This document shows, piece by piece, positions 1-8,771 of a stretch of DNA of 64,000 nt (position 1 is the first letter of the stretch; every line of letters starts with the position of its first letter). A model generated the notes under the pieces. It saw nothing but the letters and a program-made list of their open reading frames with translations, was not told the origin of the DNA and did no database searches. Source of the stretch: Pseudomonas fluorescens (GTDB taxonomy: Bacteria; Pseudomonadota; Gammaproteobacteria; Pseudomonadales; Pseudomonadaceae). The stretch is taken from positions 4,910,501 to 4,974,500 of the forward strand of contig NZ_CP015225.1 in the NCBI RefSeq assembly GCF_001623525.1. Reading direction: 5' to 3'. Both the position numbers and the translations under genes were made by a program.

Positions 1-74
1 AGCCAGCCGCCGAAAAAGGCGTTAGCTCCGAGGGAAAGCAGCAGGGCACCGCTCAGTAGCCAGGTTTTGTTCAT
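1..74 (-). CDS. Periplasmic heavy-metal sensor-like protein, N-terminus only (partial)
   Basis: Only the first 24 or so codons are in the window; the gene continues off the left edge. They encode MNKTWLLSGALLLSLGANAF, a signal anchor of the kind found at the start of small periplasmic metal-sensor proteins (CnrX/Metal_resist type). Its ATG overlaps the stop codon of the anti-sigma-like gene (ATGA), so it is the third cistron of the sigma/anti-sigma operon. The family call rests on the N-terminal look and the sigma factor context, in analogy with CnrY-CnrX-CnrH; the diagnostic region lies outside the window. Confidence 0.5.
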   Translation of the reverse strand, partial: MNKTWLLSGALLLSLGANAFFGGW

Positions 75-364
75 AGCTCGTCTGTCCATAACAGGCCGCC
101 CATGACGTGGGCAGCGATTTGCATATCGTCGTCGGTCGTAGGCGTCGCCCAGTGGCCGGCTAACACGCCCAGCACTGCGCACAAGGCCAGGCCGGCGATT
201 TTCACTGGCCACCCATAGCGCCACCGTTGCACGGCGCGATACCACGGCTGGCGTTGCGGCTGAGCTGTGGCGGCTTGCACGATGCGTGCGGCTAAACCGT
301 GGGGCGGGCGCGGGAGGGGTTGATTGGCCAGTTGCTGGCGCAGCTCGTCGTCGGCGTCGTTCAT
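71..364 (-). CDS. Anti-sigma-like single-pass membrane protein
   Basis: This 97-residue protein has a polar N-terminal cytoplasmic part (about residues 1-52), one membrane segment at about 54-72 (KIAGLALCAVLGVLAGHWA) and a short acidic periplasmic tail. Short proteins of this form encoded directly after an ECF sigma factor usually bind and restrain the sigma factor. The start codon overlaps the sigma stop codon, and its own stop overlaps the start of the next gene, so all three are translationally coupled. I do not see the zinc-binding HxxxCxxC motif of ZAS anti-sigma factors, so if it is an anti-sigma factor it is of another type. The role is inferred from position and topology. Confidence 0.6.
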   Translation of the reverse strand: MNDADDELRQQLANQPLPRPPHGLAARIVQAATAQPQRQPWYRAVQRWRYGWPVKIAGLALCAVLGVLAGHWATPTTDDDMQIAAHVMGGLLWTDEL

Positions 365-936
365 CGCTGTTGATCCTCGTGGCGCGGGCTCGAGCCTTTG
401 GGCAGCCAGCGCCTTAGTTGTTGGCGGGCACGGCCGAGCAGGCCTTCCAGCGCTTTCGGGTGCAGGCCCATCAACGCAGCGGCTTGTGTGTTGCTGTGTT
501 CGTCGAAGTAGCAGAGCAGTACCGCCATGCGTTGTTTTTCCGGCAGGCGTTGCACGACTTGTTGAATCTTCGCGGCTTCACGGGCGCGCTCGACATGAGC
601 GGCGGTGTCGGCCTTGGGGTCGAGCAACTCGTGCAGCAGGCTGTCGATATCCTGCTCAGCACGATGTTTATGTCGACGCAGATTGTCCAGGCACAGGTTG
701 ACCACAATACGCTGCAACCATGTAGTGAACTGCGCCCGGCCGGGTTGCCAAATGGCGGCATGGGTCCATACCCGCGTGAACGCCTCCTGGGCAATGTCTT
801 CGGCGTCGGTCTGCTGGGCAAAAAAACGCCGAGCAATGGCATAGGTGCGCGGCAGGTGACGCGCCACCAACGTGGTAAATGCATACTGATCGCCTCTGGC
901 AATGGCGGTCATTAGCTGCTCGTCGGTGGGCGTCAT
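361..936 (-). CDS. ECF-type RNA polymerase sigma factor
   Basis: A 191-residue sigma-70 family protein of extracytoplasmic-function size. Region 2 lies at about residues 20-90, with DAEDIAQEAFTRVW and TWLQRIVVNLCLDNLRR, the core-binding and -10 recognition parts. Region 4 lies at about 120-180, with LPEKQRMAVLLCYFDEHS followed by a helix-turn-helix (NTQAAALMGLHPKALEGLLGRARQQLRRWL). There is no region 1 or 3. It directs RNA polymerase to a small regulon, probably in response to a metal or envelope signal relayed by the two downstream proteins. The small secreted protein gene 15 bases upstream is on the same strand and probably in the same operon. Confidence 0.9.
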   Translation of the reverse strand: MTPTDEQLMTAIARGDQYAFTTLVARHLPRTYAIARRFFAQQTDAEDIAQEAFTRVWTHAAIWQPGRAQFTTWLQRIVVNLCLDNLRRHKHRAEQDIDSLLHELLDPKADTAAHVERAREAAKIQQVVQRLPEKQRMAVLLCYFDEHSNTQAAALMGLHPKALEGLLGRARQQLRRWLPKGSSPRHEDQQR

Positions 937-951
937 GGCGTGGGCAGCGCC

Positions 952-1275
952 TTAAGGTGTGGGGGTGACGGTGATGCTGCCCGAGCGGGTATTGCCTTGG
1001 CTACCGGTTACACTGCGGTGAAGTGTGTTACTGACTTGATCATAGCTGTAACTGGCGTCACGGCTGAGGGTTTTGCCATCGGCGCCGGTAATCGTTTGCT
1101 GGCGATTTAACCCGGCACCACGCTGACCGCTGACCGTGGTTTGATAAGTACCGCTGTGGCCACGGCTGGTGGAAAAACCACCGCTGCGCTGGCGTTCAGC
1201 GGCTTCGCTGGCAGCGGTGCACAGCAAGGTCAGACACAATAGGGCAGGGACGGTGGTGAACAATGGACGGCGCAT
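952..1275 (-). CDS. Small secreted Ser/Thr/Gly-rich protein of unknown function
   Basis: A 107-residue protein with a clear signal peptide (MRRPLFTTVPALLCLTLLCTAASEAA) and a mature part very rich in Gly, Ser, Thr and Gln. The mature part reads like short beta strands with repeated phrases (SGTYQTTVSG, QQTITGADG, SYSYDQ, SGSITVTPTP). There are no cysteines after the signal peptide. It is the first gene of the sigma factor operon (15 bases before the sigma start). That position suggests it is either a target or a part of the envelope signal, but no function can be assigned. The start has a GAGG ribosome binding site. Confidence 0.7.
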   Translation of the reverse strand: MRRPLFTTVPALLCLTLLCTAASEAAERQRSGGFSTSRGHSGTYQTTVSGQRGAGLNRQQTITGADGKTLSRDASYSYDQVSNTLHRSVTGSQGNTRSGSITVTPTP

Positions 1276-1514
1276 GGAAAACCTCGAGGTGCTGGGAAGG
1301 ATCGAGGCTTAAACGCTGAACTGATCGAATCCCCTGCGTTTATTTTCGTTGTCTGTACCTCTGTCAAACGTGATCGTTTATCCGATTGCAAGCGAGTGTT
1401 GCCCGAGTCTTTCAGTGAGTGAGCTTTGGCAAACAGGGATTGCAGGAAACCGCTGGCCATCGTTGCATCTCGTTGATAGGCGCTACACGCAACGCGGCGC
1501 CAGTGCACTCGCCG

Positions 1515-2429
1515 TTAGCGGCCCAAGCGTTTAGCCACGTCGATATCCAGTCTCGCCATAAAGCGTTCAACCTCCTCGGTGTAGGCGCCGGGGGTGCCGA
1601 GCAGTTGGTTGATTTCCTTATGGGTCATGCCTAGCTCCAGCACGTTGACGCTGACGGTTAGCGCGGTGGCATGGGTGGCAAACAGGTGCGCCTGCTCGCA
1701 GGCCACGTCGCGCCGGGTGGAGCACACAGCCAGCATCGGCGCCGCGCCATTCGCCAGTACGTAGGACGGCGAGGTTTGTTGCCAGTAGGTGGGGTCGCTG
1801 CCGAAGGCTTCGTCGTAGAAGGGCATATGCCGCGCTTGCATGATCTTCTCCACGTCCAGTGCGGCGCTGTCCAATGCGACGGTGCCGAGCCACGGTTTGA
1901 CGCCTTGTGCGGCTGCCAACGAGGGGGAGGCCGCCAGGAGCGCGACCAGATGCGCGCCGGCCGAATGGCCCATGACGATCACATGGTTCGCCGAGCCGCC
2001 CCAACTCGCGGCGTTGGCTTGCGTCATGGCTAGCGCCTTTGCCACTTCCTGGGCTTGTTGCAGGGGCTTGGTGTCCGGCAGCAGCGGGTAATTGGCGGAG
2101 ACGAAGATAAAACCCTTTGCCACCCAGCGGCTGACCTTATTGCTCACCACTTGCTGGGCGTCTTTGTCGCCGGTTCGCCAGGCGCCGCCATGTACCATAA
2201 AAATGATCGGGGCATTGCTGGGCTTGGGGGGCAAGTAGACATCCAGGCGTTCCCGGTTGTTGGGGCCGTAGGGGAGATCTTTTAGTCGCGTAGCGCCGGC
2301 GGGGAGTTTCAGTGGGGCGCTGTCTTGCTGGCGTTCGGCGCGGCGCTCTTTGATGGCTTCCATCAAAGGACCAGCAAGGGCGATTTGCGACAGCAAGAGA
2401 AGGGCGCAGACGCGAAGGATTAATGACAT
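1515..2429 (-). CDS. Secreted alpha/beta hydrolase (esterase-like)
   Basis: A 304-residue alpha/beta-hydrolase of the BD-FAE/HSL-like group. It has a signal peptide (MSLILRVCALLLLSQIALAG), the oxyanion-hole motif MVHGGAWRTGD, the nucleophile elbow GHSAGAH and a C-terminal histidine in GMTHKEIN that fits the catalytic triad. It most likely hydrolyses a carboxyl ester in the periplasm; the substrate is unknown. The frame is open further upstream, but I chose the ATG at 2429 because it gives a proper signal peptide and is preceded by CGGAG. It stands alone between the sigma operon and nrtR, all on the minus strand. Confidence 0.85.
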   Translation of the reverse strand: MSLILRVCALLLLSQIALAGPLMEAIKERRAERQQDSAPLKLPAGATRLKDLPYGPNNRERLDVYLPPKPSNAPIIFMVHGGAWRTGDKDAQQVVSNKVSRWVAKGFIFVSANYPLLPDTKPLQQAQEVAKALAMTQANAASWGGSANHVIVMGHSAGAHLVALLAASPSLAAAQGVKPWLGTVALDSAALDVEKIMQARHMPFYDEAFGSDPTYWQQTSPSYVLANGAAPMLAVCSTRRDVACEQAHLFATHATALTVSVNVLELGMTHKEINQLLGTPGAYTEEVERFMARLDIDVAKRLGR

Positions 2430-2521
2430 ACAAGGCTCCGAGTGGATAGGGCAGTGCTTATACGCTGTGGCCCACTTAACCCTGCGAATAATCACCAGCA
2501 TTTGCGCTGGCCCGCTAAGCG

Positions 2522-3229
2522 CTACTCCAGAAAACAACGATCAAAAAGATAAACGTTGGCCGGCTTGAGGTTTTCCACCGTGCGTTGCGGGCGGCCGCCG
2601 TCGCCGCTTTTCTTGCGGCCAGTCTCCTGTAGGTAGCCCGCCTCGGTCATCTTCAGTAAACGCTGGCGCATGCTGGTCTTGAGCACCGGGCGATCGAGCA
2701 CCACGGAGAAAATGCTCACCGCTTCCGGCGCGCTGAATTCCGGGCCCAGGAACATCAGCGGCAGGCTGCTGTAGAGGGCTTTGGACAGCAACCGCTCCTG
2801 GACGGCGGCCACCAGGCTGTTGTGATCGAAAGGGAGTTTGATCGAGGCGTCGGCGACATCCTTGAGAGGGAAAAAACCCTGGTGTTCGGCAAGCTGGACC
2901 GCCTCGCTGACAATCGCCAGGTAGAACGTTGACGATGACCAGCAGCGCGGGTCGCGGAACGCGTCGCCGACGGTGCCGACCTGTTCGATCCAGGCCAGCG
3001 GCATGCCCACTTTGCTTGAGCTTCGCAGGCGCTCCACGGCGTCGTTCAGCGTGAGATCTTCGACGTCACCATTGACCACGATCCCGGGCAGCGCCCAGTG
3101 ACCGGCGAACGGCTCGGCTTCCCGGCGGTTCAAGAGGATTTCCAGCGCCTGGGTCTCCCGGCACAACCGCAGCACACAGAGGTCGATGGTGTGCAGATAG
3201 TCGCGCGCGGGGGCTGTGCTAGTGGGCAT
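2522..3229 (-). CDS. nrtR: NrtR-family transcriptional regulator of NAD metabolism
   Basis: A 235-residue protein with an N-terminal Nudix-fold domain (about 1-150) and a C-terminal winged helix (about 155-235), the layout of NrtR repressors, which sense ADP-ribose made from NAD turnover. The Nudix box is degenerate: GDVEDLTLNDAVERLRSSSKVG has lost the catalytic REUxEE residues, as is usual in NrtR. The family phrase FRDPRCWSSSTFYLAIV follows. I place the start at the ATG at 3229 because it has GGAA nearby, while the in-frame ATG at 3259 does not. The gene overlaps the end of nadD2 and belongs to the same operon, next to the rest of the NAD salvage genes; P. aeruginosa PA4916 has the same neighbours. 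Confidence 0.88.
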   Translation of the reverse strand: MPTSTAPARDYLHTIDLCVLRLCRETQALEILLNRREAEPFAGHWALPGIVVNGDVEDLTLNDAVERLRSSSKVGMPLAWIEQVGTVGDAFRDPRCWSSSTFYLAIVSEAVQLAEHQGFFPLKDVADASIKLPFDHNSLVAAVQERLLSKALYSSLPLMFLGPEFSAPEAVSIFSVVLDRPVLKTSMRQRLLKMTEAGYLQETGRKKSGDGGRPQRTVENLKPANVYLFDRCFLE

Positions 3230-3776
3230 GTCGATTTCCGTGGGTCGCATAAAGGTCATAGTTTAACGGGTTCATGCCGGGAGCCATCCAGTCGGAGGGA
3301 AGCGGCTCGCCCAACGCCAGTCGTTCGCGAACCACCGTGCTGCGTACGTGGATCTTTTCCTCCACGCAAAGAATGGAAAAACGCTCCAGCAATTCCTGGC
3401 CGCGATAGAAGGTCGGCAGCCGATCCGCCACATCCCGGCCCACCACCAATGCAATCCGCTTGCCGTCCAGGGCCAGGCTGTCGGCGAGGTGGGCGAGCAG
3501 GGTGTAGCTGTAGATTGCGCCTTCAACGCCACGGGCCACGACCTGTTCCACCCGGCTTGCACGCACTTCGGCGCAGCACAGTGGCTGCACCTTTTCGACG
3601 ATCGATTCCAGCCAGTTCAGGCGAACGTCATAGTCGACCATTTGTTTGCCGTAAGGATGCCGGAAGCTGGGGACCACCAGCACGCGTCTGGCCAGGCGTG
3701 AGGCCTCGATCATTACCTGGGCGTGACCGGCGTGCGGAGGATTGAAGGCGCCGCCATAAAGGGCAATCTCGAACAT
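3219..3776 (-). CDS. nadD2: Nicotinate mononucleotide adenylyltransferase, second copy type
   Basis: A 185-residue nucleotidyltransferase of the NadD/NadM fold. It has the N-terminal nucleotide-binding motif GGAFNPPHAGH (residues 8-18) and near the C-terminus RSTVVR (about 145-150), the (S/T)xxR motif that contacts the adenine nucleotide. It should join NaMN and ATP to give deamido-NAD, the third step of the Preiss-Handler route. The housekeeping NadD is normally encoded with proB/rlmH elsewhere, so this is the salvage copy. It is divergent from pncA across a promoter region with two matching palindromes, and nrtR follows it with overlap. Confidence 0.87.
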   Translation of the reverse strand: MFEIALYGGAFNPPHAGHAQVMIEASRLARRVLVVPSFRHPYGKQMVDYDVRLNWLESIVEKVQPLCCAEVRASRVEQVVARGVEGAIYSYTLLAHLADSLALDGKRIALVVGRDVADRLPTFYRGQELLERFSILCVEEKIHVRSTVVRERLALGEPLPSDWMAPGMNPLNYDLYATHGNRHAH

Positions 3777-3792
3777 GGCACATTCTCTTTTG

Positions 3793-3807
3793 GTACATGA
3801 CGTGTAC
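3793..3807. promoter_or_regulatory. Likely NrtR operator 1 (nadD2 side)
   Basis: The sequence is GTACATGACGTGTAC: two perfect 5-base arms (GTACA/TGTAC) around a 5-base spacer. It sits 16 bases before the nadD2 start codon, where a bound repressor would block transcription or its early elongation. An identical-geometry site lies 105 bases away on the pncA side. Assignment to NrtR is inferred from the neighbouring regulator gene and from the sites occurring in both arms of the divergent promoter. Confidence 0.65.
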
Positions 3808-3912
3808 TATATCAGCAAAATCTTTTTAGTGAAAACATGATTTGTGCTGAGCCATAGCCATTGTTAAGGAGAGTTCGTCAAAAATATTTTCTGTGAATGG
3901 CTTGTTATGAAA

Positions 3913-3927
3913 GTACACCTTATGTAC
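3913..3927. promoter_or_regulatory. Likely NrtR operator 2 (pncA side)
   Basis: The sequence is GTACACCTTATGTAC: the same GTACA-N5-TGTAC arms as the site at 3793-3807 but with an unrelated spacer, which argues that the arms are what is selected. It ends 30 bases before the pncA start codon and precedes the ribosome binding site (AGGAG near 3943-3947). Confidence 0.65.
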
Positions 3928-3957
3928 TCTCGTCGCCATGAAGAGGAGAAACCCAGC

Positions 3958-4605
3958 ATGAACAGCCTGACCCGGAAAACCGCTTCCTTCGATGTCGATG
4001 CGCAAAAGAGCTTTACGCCGCTATGCCCCGATGAGCTTCCGGTGCCGGGCGGTGACCAGATTGCCGGTGAGCTGAACTTCATCGCATCCCTGGCCAGCCT
4101 CCGCATCGGCAGCAAGGACGCCCATTCGCCCCTGGCGCCGTGGATGGTCGCCGATCACGCACAGATGTTCGTGCCGACCGGGCTCGAGCATGCCGATATC
4201 ACCTGGGTCAGCCACTGCGTTCCCGGCACCGAAGGTTTCGCCCTGCTGGATCAACTGCCGAGCCCCTATGACTACGACTATTTCGTCTGGAAGGGTGTCG
4301 AGCCGGATTTGCACCCCTACGGCGCGTGCTACCACGACCTGCACGGCAAGCTGTCCACCGGGGTGATCGAGTACCTGAACGGCCTGGGTGTGCAGCAGGT
4401 GATTGTTGGCGGGCTGGCGTTGGATTTCTGCGTCAAGACCACCGCTCTGCAACTGGCCGCCGCTGGCTTCGAGGTGATCATTCACCTCCCGGCCTGCCGG
4501 GCCATCAGTGAGGAGGGGGCCATCCAGGCCATCCAAGACATGCAGCAAGCGGGGATTTCGGTGGCCTTGACCCGCGAAGAAACCATCCGCCTGGCAAACG
4601 CATAA
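3958..4605 (+). CDS. pncA: Nicotinamidase (isochorismatase-like cysteine hydrolase)
   Basis: A 215-residue nicotinamidase that converts nicotinamide to nicotinate. The catalytic triad is visible: Asp14 in VDAQKSF, Lys112 in FVWKG and Cys158 in LALDFCVKTTAL. The metal-binding residues Asp54, His56 (KDAHSP) and His86 (VSHCVPG) are also in place. The start is the ATG at 3958, preceded by GAGGAG at normal spacing; the in-frame ATG at 3907 would overlap the operator palindrome. It heads the operon pncA-pncB-nadE with gaps of 9 and 1 bases. Confidence 0.93.
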   Translation: MNSLTRKTASFDVDAQKSFTPLCPDELPVPGGDQIAGELNFIASLASLRIGSKDAHSPLAPWMVADHAQMFVPTGLEHADITWVSHCVPGTEGFALLDQLPSPYDYDYFVWKGVEPDLHPYGACYHDLHGKLSTGVIEYLNGLGVQQVIVGGLALDFCVKTTALQLAAAGFEVIIHLPACRAISEEGAIQAIQDMQQAGISVALTREETIRLANA

Positions 4606-4614
4606 GGAAGAGCC

Positions 4615-5844
4615 ATGGACAGCGCATTCGATTCAAACAGCGGCACCATCCAGAGTCTTCTGGATACCGACTACTACACCTTCACCATGATGCAGGCGGT
4701 CTTGCACCAGCACCCGAATGTCGAGGTGGAATACCAATTCATCGTCCGCTCCAAGGAGCGCCTCGGTCACCTGATCCCGGACATTCGCGTGGAGTTGGAG
4801 AAGCTCGCCGGGCTGCAGCTGCGTGAGGGAGAGCAGCGGTTTCTGTTCAACAAGCGTTTTCGTGAGTACCTGACATCGGACTTCGAACAGTTTCTCGGCC
4901 TGTTTCGCTTCAATTTGCGCTACATACACGTTTCGGAAGTCGACGGCCAACTGCACATCCGCGTCCGGGGGCCGATGCTGCACTGCATCATGTTCGAGCA
5001 ACCGGTATTGGCGATGGTCAGCGAACTGCGCAACCGCGAGAAATACCCCGAGGTCGAGTTGGCCGACGTCACCCGCAAGCTGTACCAGAAGTTCGAATGG
5101 CTGGAGAAAAACGCCAGCCGTGAAGAACTCGCCGAGTTTCGCGTTTCAGACTTCTCCACCCGGCGGCGGCTGTCGTTCAGGGCCCAGCGTGAAGTGGTGA
5201 ATATTATGCGCAGCGATTTTCCTGGGGTCTTTGTCGGCACCAGTAACGCTCACTTGGCCTACGAGTTCGATCTCCCGCTGATTGGCACAATGGCTCACCA
5301 ATGGCTGATGGTGCACCAGCAACTCGGGCGCTTGCGCGAGAGCCAGAACGCGGCGTTGGAAAACTGGGTGCACGAGTATCGCGGCCGGCTCGGCATCGCG
5401 CTCACGGACTGCATCAGCACCGACTTCTTCCTCAAGGATTTCGACCTGTACTTTGCCAAGCTCTATGACGGCCTGCGCCAGGATTCCGGTGACCCGATCG
5501 TCTGGGCGGACAAGGTGCTCAAGCGTTACCAGGAACTGGGCGTCGATCCGCGCACCAAGGACCTGATGTTTTCCGACGGCCTCAATTTCGAAAAATGCCT
5601 GCCGATCCTGCGCCATGTTCGCGGCAAGGCCAGATTCGGTTTTGGCATGGGCACCAGCCTGGCCTGCGATGTCGATGGCGTCGAACCGCTGAGCATCGTC
5701 ATGAAACTGGTGCGGGTCCACGGCGAGCCGGTCGTGAAGTTCTCCGACGACCCGATCAAGAACGTCTGCGAGGATGCCTCGTTTCTGCGGTACGCCGCCC
5801 AAGTGTTCAACGTCGCCCTGATCAATCCACAGCTGGGAGCCTGA
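4615..5844 (+). CDS. pncB: Nicotinate phosphoribosyltransferase
   Basis: A 409-residue NAPRTase, full length for the proteobacterial type. It couples nicotinate and PRPP to nicotinate mononucleotide, driven by ATP through a phosphohistidine. The conserved histidine is His228 in IGTMAHQW; other family phrases are [16 protein letters not shown] at the N-terminus, [11 protein letters not shown], and RQDSGDP in the PRPP site. It follows pncA by 9 bases with an AAGGAAG ribosome binding site and is followed at once by nadE, so the three are co-transcribed. Confidence 0.95.
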   Translation: MDSAFDSNSGTIQSLLDTDYYTFTMMQAVLHQHPNVEVEYQFIVRSKERLGHLIPDIRVELEKLAGLQLREGEQRFLFNKRFREYLTSDFEQFLGLFRFNLRYIHVSEVDGQLHIRVRGPMLHCIMFEQPVLAMVSELRNREKYPEVELADVTRKLYQKFEWLEKNASREELAEFRVSDFSTRRRLSFRAQREVVNIMRSDFPGVFVGTSNAHLAYEFDLPLIGTMAHQWLMVHQQLGRLRESQNAALENWVHEYRGRLGIALTDCISTDFFLKDFDLYFAKLYDGLRQDSGDPIVWADKVLKRYQELGVDPRTKDLMFSDGLNFEKCLPILRHVRGKARFGFGMGTSLACDVDGVEPLSIVMKLVRVHGEPVVKFSDDPIKNVCEDASFLRYAAQVFNVALINPQLGA

Positions 5845-5845
5845 T

Positions 5846-6682
5846 ATGACTACGCTTGTGCAAGAACGCATTGCCCGGGAACTGGGCATCGACCGTCAAC
5901 TCACACGGGGTGGCGAAGCAACCGAGATTGCCCGCCGCATCGAATTCATCAAGCAGATCTTGCGCGAGTCCGGTTGCAAGTCCCTGGTCCTGGGGATCAG
6001 TGGCGGCGTCGACTCTCTCACCGCCGGCCGCCTATGCCAGTTGGCCGTGGAGCAATTGCGAGAGGAAGACTACGAGGCGCGTTTTATCGCAGTCCGGTTG
6101 CCCTACAAGGCCCAGGCCGATGAGCAAGACGCCCAGGCGTGCCTGGACTTCATCCGGCCGGACGTGATCACCACCAGCAACATCGCCGCTTGCGTTGACG
6201 GGTTGATGGGCAGTATCGCCATCGATGGCTTGCAGCCTTCGGCCGAACTCACCGACTTTGCCAAAGGCAACGCCAAGGCCCGGGCACGGATGCTGGCGCA
6301 ATACGCCATTGCCAATCTGAGCAATGGGTTGGTGGTTGGCACCGATCATGGGGCGGAGGCGGTGATGGGGTTTTTCACCAAGTTTGGCGACGGCGCGTGC
6401 GACCTGGCCCCGTTGTCCGGGTTGACGAAGACTCAGGTGAGATTGTTGGCCGATACGCTGGGCGCCCCCGCCAACCTGGTGCGCAAGGCACCGACCGCCG
6501 ATTTGGAAGACCTGGCACCCGGTAAGCTCGATGAAGTGGCGTATGGCTGCAGCTACGAGGAAATCGATGGGTACCTGATGGGCGAAGTGGTATCGCCGCA
6601 GGCGCGACAGATCATTGAACGCGCCTACCTCAAGACGGCCCACAAACGCGCATTGCCCCGCGTCCCGCCTACCCGGTTGTGA
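5846..6682 (+). CDS. nadE: NH3-dependent NAD+ synthetase
   Basis: A 278-residue N-type ATP pyrophosphatase. The PP-loop SGGVDS is at residues 52-57, and [28 protein letters not shown] carries the deamido-NAD-binding and Mg sites. There is no N-terminal glutaminase (nitrilase) domain, so it uses free ammonia. It amidates deamido-NAD to NAD and completes the pathway begun by pncA and pncB and joined by nadD2. Its ATG comes one base after the pncB stop (TGATATG), so translation is probably coupled. Confidence 0.95.
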   Translation: MTTLVQERIARELGIDRQLTRGGEATEIARRIEFIKQILRESGCKSLVLGISGGVDSLTAGRLCQLAVEQLREEDYEARFIAVRLPYKAQADEQDAQACLDFIRPDVITTSNIAACVDGLMGSIAIDGLQPSAELTDFAKGNAKARARMLAQYAIANLSNGLVVGTDHGAEAVMGFFTKFGDGACDLAPLSGLTKTQVRLLADTLGAPANLVRKAPTADLEDLAPGKLDEVAYGCSYEEIDGYLMGEVVSPQARQIIERAYLKTAHKRALPRVPPTRL

Positions 6683-6689
6683 ATGAGCC

Positions 6690-8579
6690 TCAGATCTTGA
6701 AGGTGTTGACCATTTGTTGCAGGCGGCGTGACTGGTTTTCCAGTTCTGTGCAGGCCTGCAAGGTGGATTGCAAATTGCCGACCATTTCCTGGTTCAGGTC
6801 ATTGATGTGGCTGATGTCGCGATCCAGATTGTCCACCACCGAGGTTTGTTCTTCGGTGGCGGTGGCTACCGACAGGTTGATCTCGTCGATTTCGCCGATG
6901 CCCATCAGCACGCGATTGAGTCGCTCGCCTGCGAGCCTGGCGGTAGTGACGTTGTCGTCGCTGTGACGCTGGCTTTCGAGCATGGCGCTTACGGCGCTGC
7001 CGGCACCTGCTTGCAGTTCCTCGATCATGCTGTGGATTTCCTGAGCGGACTGTTGGGTGCGATGGGCGAGCGTACGGACTTCGTCCGAGACCACTGCAAA
7101 ACCGCGCCCGGCATCTCCGGCGCGGGCGGCCTCGATGGCAGCGTTAAGGGCCAGCAAGTTGGTCTGGTCGGAAATGCCTTTGATGACGTCGAGAATACGT
7201 CCGATCTTCAGCGTTTTCTCATTCAGGCTTTCGATGTCCTGGCGGGTATTGACCACCTGCGACGAGAGTTGCGACATGGCGCTGATACTGCGCTGCACCA
7301 CCGACTGGCCTTCCTGGGTCTGATCCCTGGTATCAGAGGCGCGGCTTGAAGCATGAGCGGCGCTGCGAGCGATTTCCTGGGCTGCGGCCCCAAGCTCATT
7401 GATAGCCGTGGCGACGTTATGGGTCAGCGCCGCTTGGGTGTCAGAGCTTTTCAGGGATGCGTTTGACGCCTGGCTGACCTGTGCCGCCAATTGGGTGAGC
7501 TGGACACTGGACGCCAGGACTTCCCGGATCGACTGCTGGATACGTTCGACGAAGCGGTTGAACCCCCCGGCCATCATGCCGAACTCGTCCCGGGAGAGGC
7601 TGTGCAGGCGCTGGGTCAGGTCGCCTTCGCCATCGGCTATGGATTGCATGGCCGAGCCCATGCTGCGTAATGGTCGCATCAGGGCATTGATCAACAGGCC
7701 GAGCAAACCGACGGTCACCAGCATGGCGATCAATGTGGCGACCAACGCCGAAGCGCGAAACGCGTGGAGTACGGCGTAGGCCTTGTCTTTATCCACTGAA
7801 AGTCCGATGGACCAATGCAGCGAGGGTAGGCCGTTGATGGGTGTAAAAGTGACGATCCGCGTTCGGCCGTTTTCCTGCACTTCATTCAAGGCGCTGTTGA
7901 TGCTCGGCGGGCCTTCGGGGAACGCTTGGGCGAGTGTCTTGGTCACTCGTGTGTTGTCCGGGTGCACCAGGATCTTGCCGTCGTCGCTGACCAGGAAGGC
8001 GTAGCCTATGCCGTTGAGGTCCACGGCATTGATGATTTTGGCGAGTTGCTCCAGGCTCAGGCTCGCGCCCAGCACACCCACGGCCTTGCCATCGACCTTG
8101 ATCGGCGCCGCTTGGGTCATGATCAGGTAATCAATACCGGCACCGATGTAGGGTTCGGTCAGCACGGGTTCAAGGCTGCGAGCCGCGTCTTTGTACCAGG
8201 CGCGCTGGCGAACATCATACCCGTCGGGCATTACCCGCTCGGGATGGATAAAGAAACGACTGTCTTCAAGGCCGACGTAGCTGGCGATGAAGGTCTTTGT
8301 AATGATGTCCTGGGAGAGAATTGCGCCGATGGTCTGCGGGGTGGGATCGGCGGCGATGGTTTCGGCGGCACCTTCGATCAATAGGATGCGGCCGGCCAGC
8401 CAGCTGTCGAGGTTCGCGCCCAGCAACTGGCCGGTGGCCTGTAGGTTGCGGTGCAATGCTTCGCGGGTGCTGGCTTGCTGGCGATGGTCGTTGAACAACG
8501 AGAAAGACAGGAATACCGCCATCACGATGACGCAGGCACCCAGAAGAATCTTGTGGCCGAATTTCAGATTGATGCCCAT
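6690..8579 (-). CDS. Methyl-accepting chemotaxis protein with dCache sensor
   Basis: A 629-residue chemoreceptor: membrane segment 1 at about 10-29, a periplasmic double-Cache domain at about 30-275, segment 2 at 276-299, HAMP at about 300-350 and the signalling hairpin to the end. The hairpin tip contains the conserved GISDQTNLLALNAAIEAARAG. In the Cache domain Tyr121, Arg126, Trp128, Tyr129 and Tyr144 form a pattern like that of amino-acid-binding dCache receptors such as PctA, but the rest of the site differs, so the ligand is open. The C-terminus lacks a CheR-binding pentapeptide (it ends MVNTFKI). P. aeruginosa also has an MCP gene beside its NAD salvage block. Confidence 0.92.
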   Translation of the reverse strand: MGINLKFGHKILLGACVIVMAVFLSFSLFNDHRQQASTREALHRNLQATGQLLGANLDSWLAGRILLIEGAAETIAADPTPQTIGAILSQDIITKTFIASYVGLEDSRFFIHPERVMPDGYDVRQRAWYKDAARSLEPVLTEPYIGAGIDYLIMTQAAPIKVDGKAVGVLGASLSLEQLAKIINAVDLNGIGYAFLVSDDGKILVHPDNTRVTKTLAQAFPEGPPSINSALNEVQENGRTRIVTFTPINGLPSLHWSIGLSVDKDKAYAVLHAFRASALVATLIAMLVTVGLLGLLINALMRPLRSMGSAMQSIADGEGDLTQRLHSLSRDEFGMMAGGFNRFVERIQQSIREVLASSVQLTQLAAQVSQASNASLKSSDTQAALTHNVATAINELGAAAQEIARSAAHASSRASDTRDQTQEGQSVVQRSISAMSQLSSQVVNTRQDIESLNEKTLKIGRILDVIKGISDQTNLLALNAAIEAARAGDAGRGFAVVSDEVRTLAHRTQQSAQEIHSMIEELQAGAGSAVSAMLESQRHSDDNVTTARLAGERLNRVLMGIGEIDEINLSVATATEEQTSVVDNLDRDISHINDLNQEMVGNLQSTLQACTELENQSRRLQQMVNTFKI

Positions 8580-8680
8580 GAGGAATTCTCGTCCGGTTTC
8601 TTTTTTATTGATGGAATCCCCGCAGGCTCAGGGCTGGTCGAAGATTTAATGAGCGGACAGATTTTGTCGAACTAGAAAAA

Positions 8681-8695
8681 ACGATGGGCCATCGT
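8681..8695 (-). terminator. Short hairpin with T-run upstream of the MCP gene
   Basis: On the minus strand the palindrome ACGATGGCCCATCGT is followed directly by TTTTTT, a miniature intrinsic-terminator shape with a stem of only 6 bp. It lies 102 bases before the MCP start codon, so it could be a weak attenuator in the leader or chance. Confidence 0.3.
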
Positions 8696-8771
8696 GAGTT
8701 TTCTTGTGAGCCTGAAAGAGGTGCGAATGGAGTTTTCAAAGGGGACCTCGGGTCCCGAACGGAGTGGTCAA

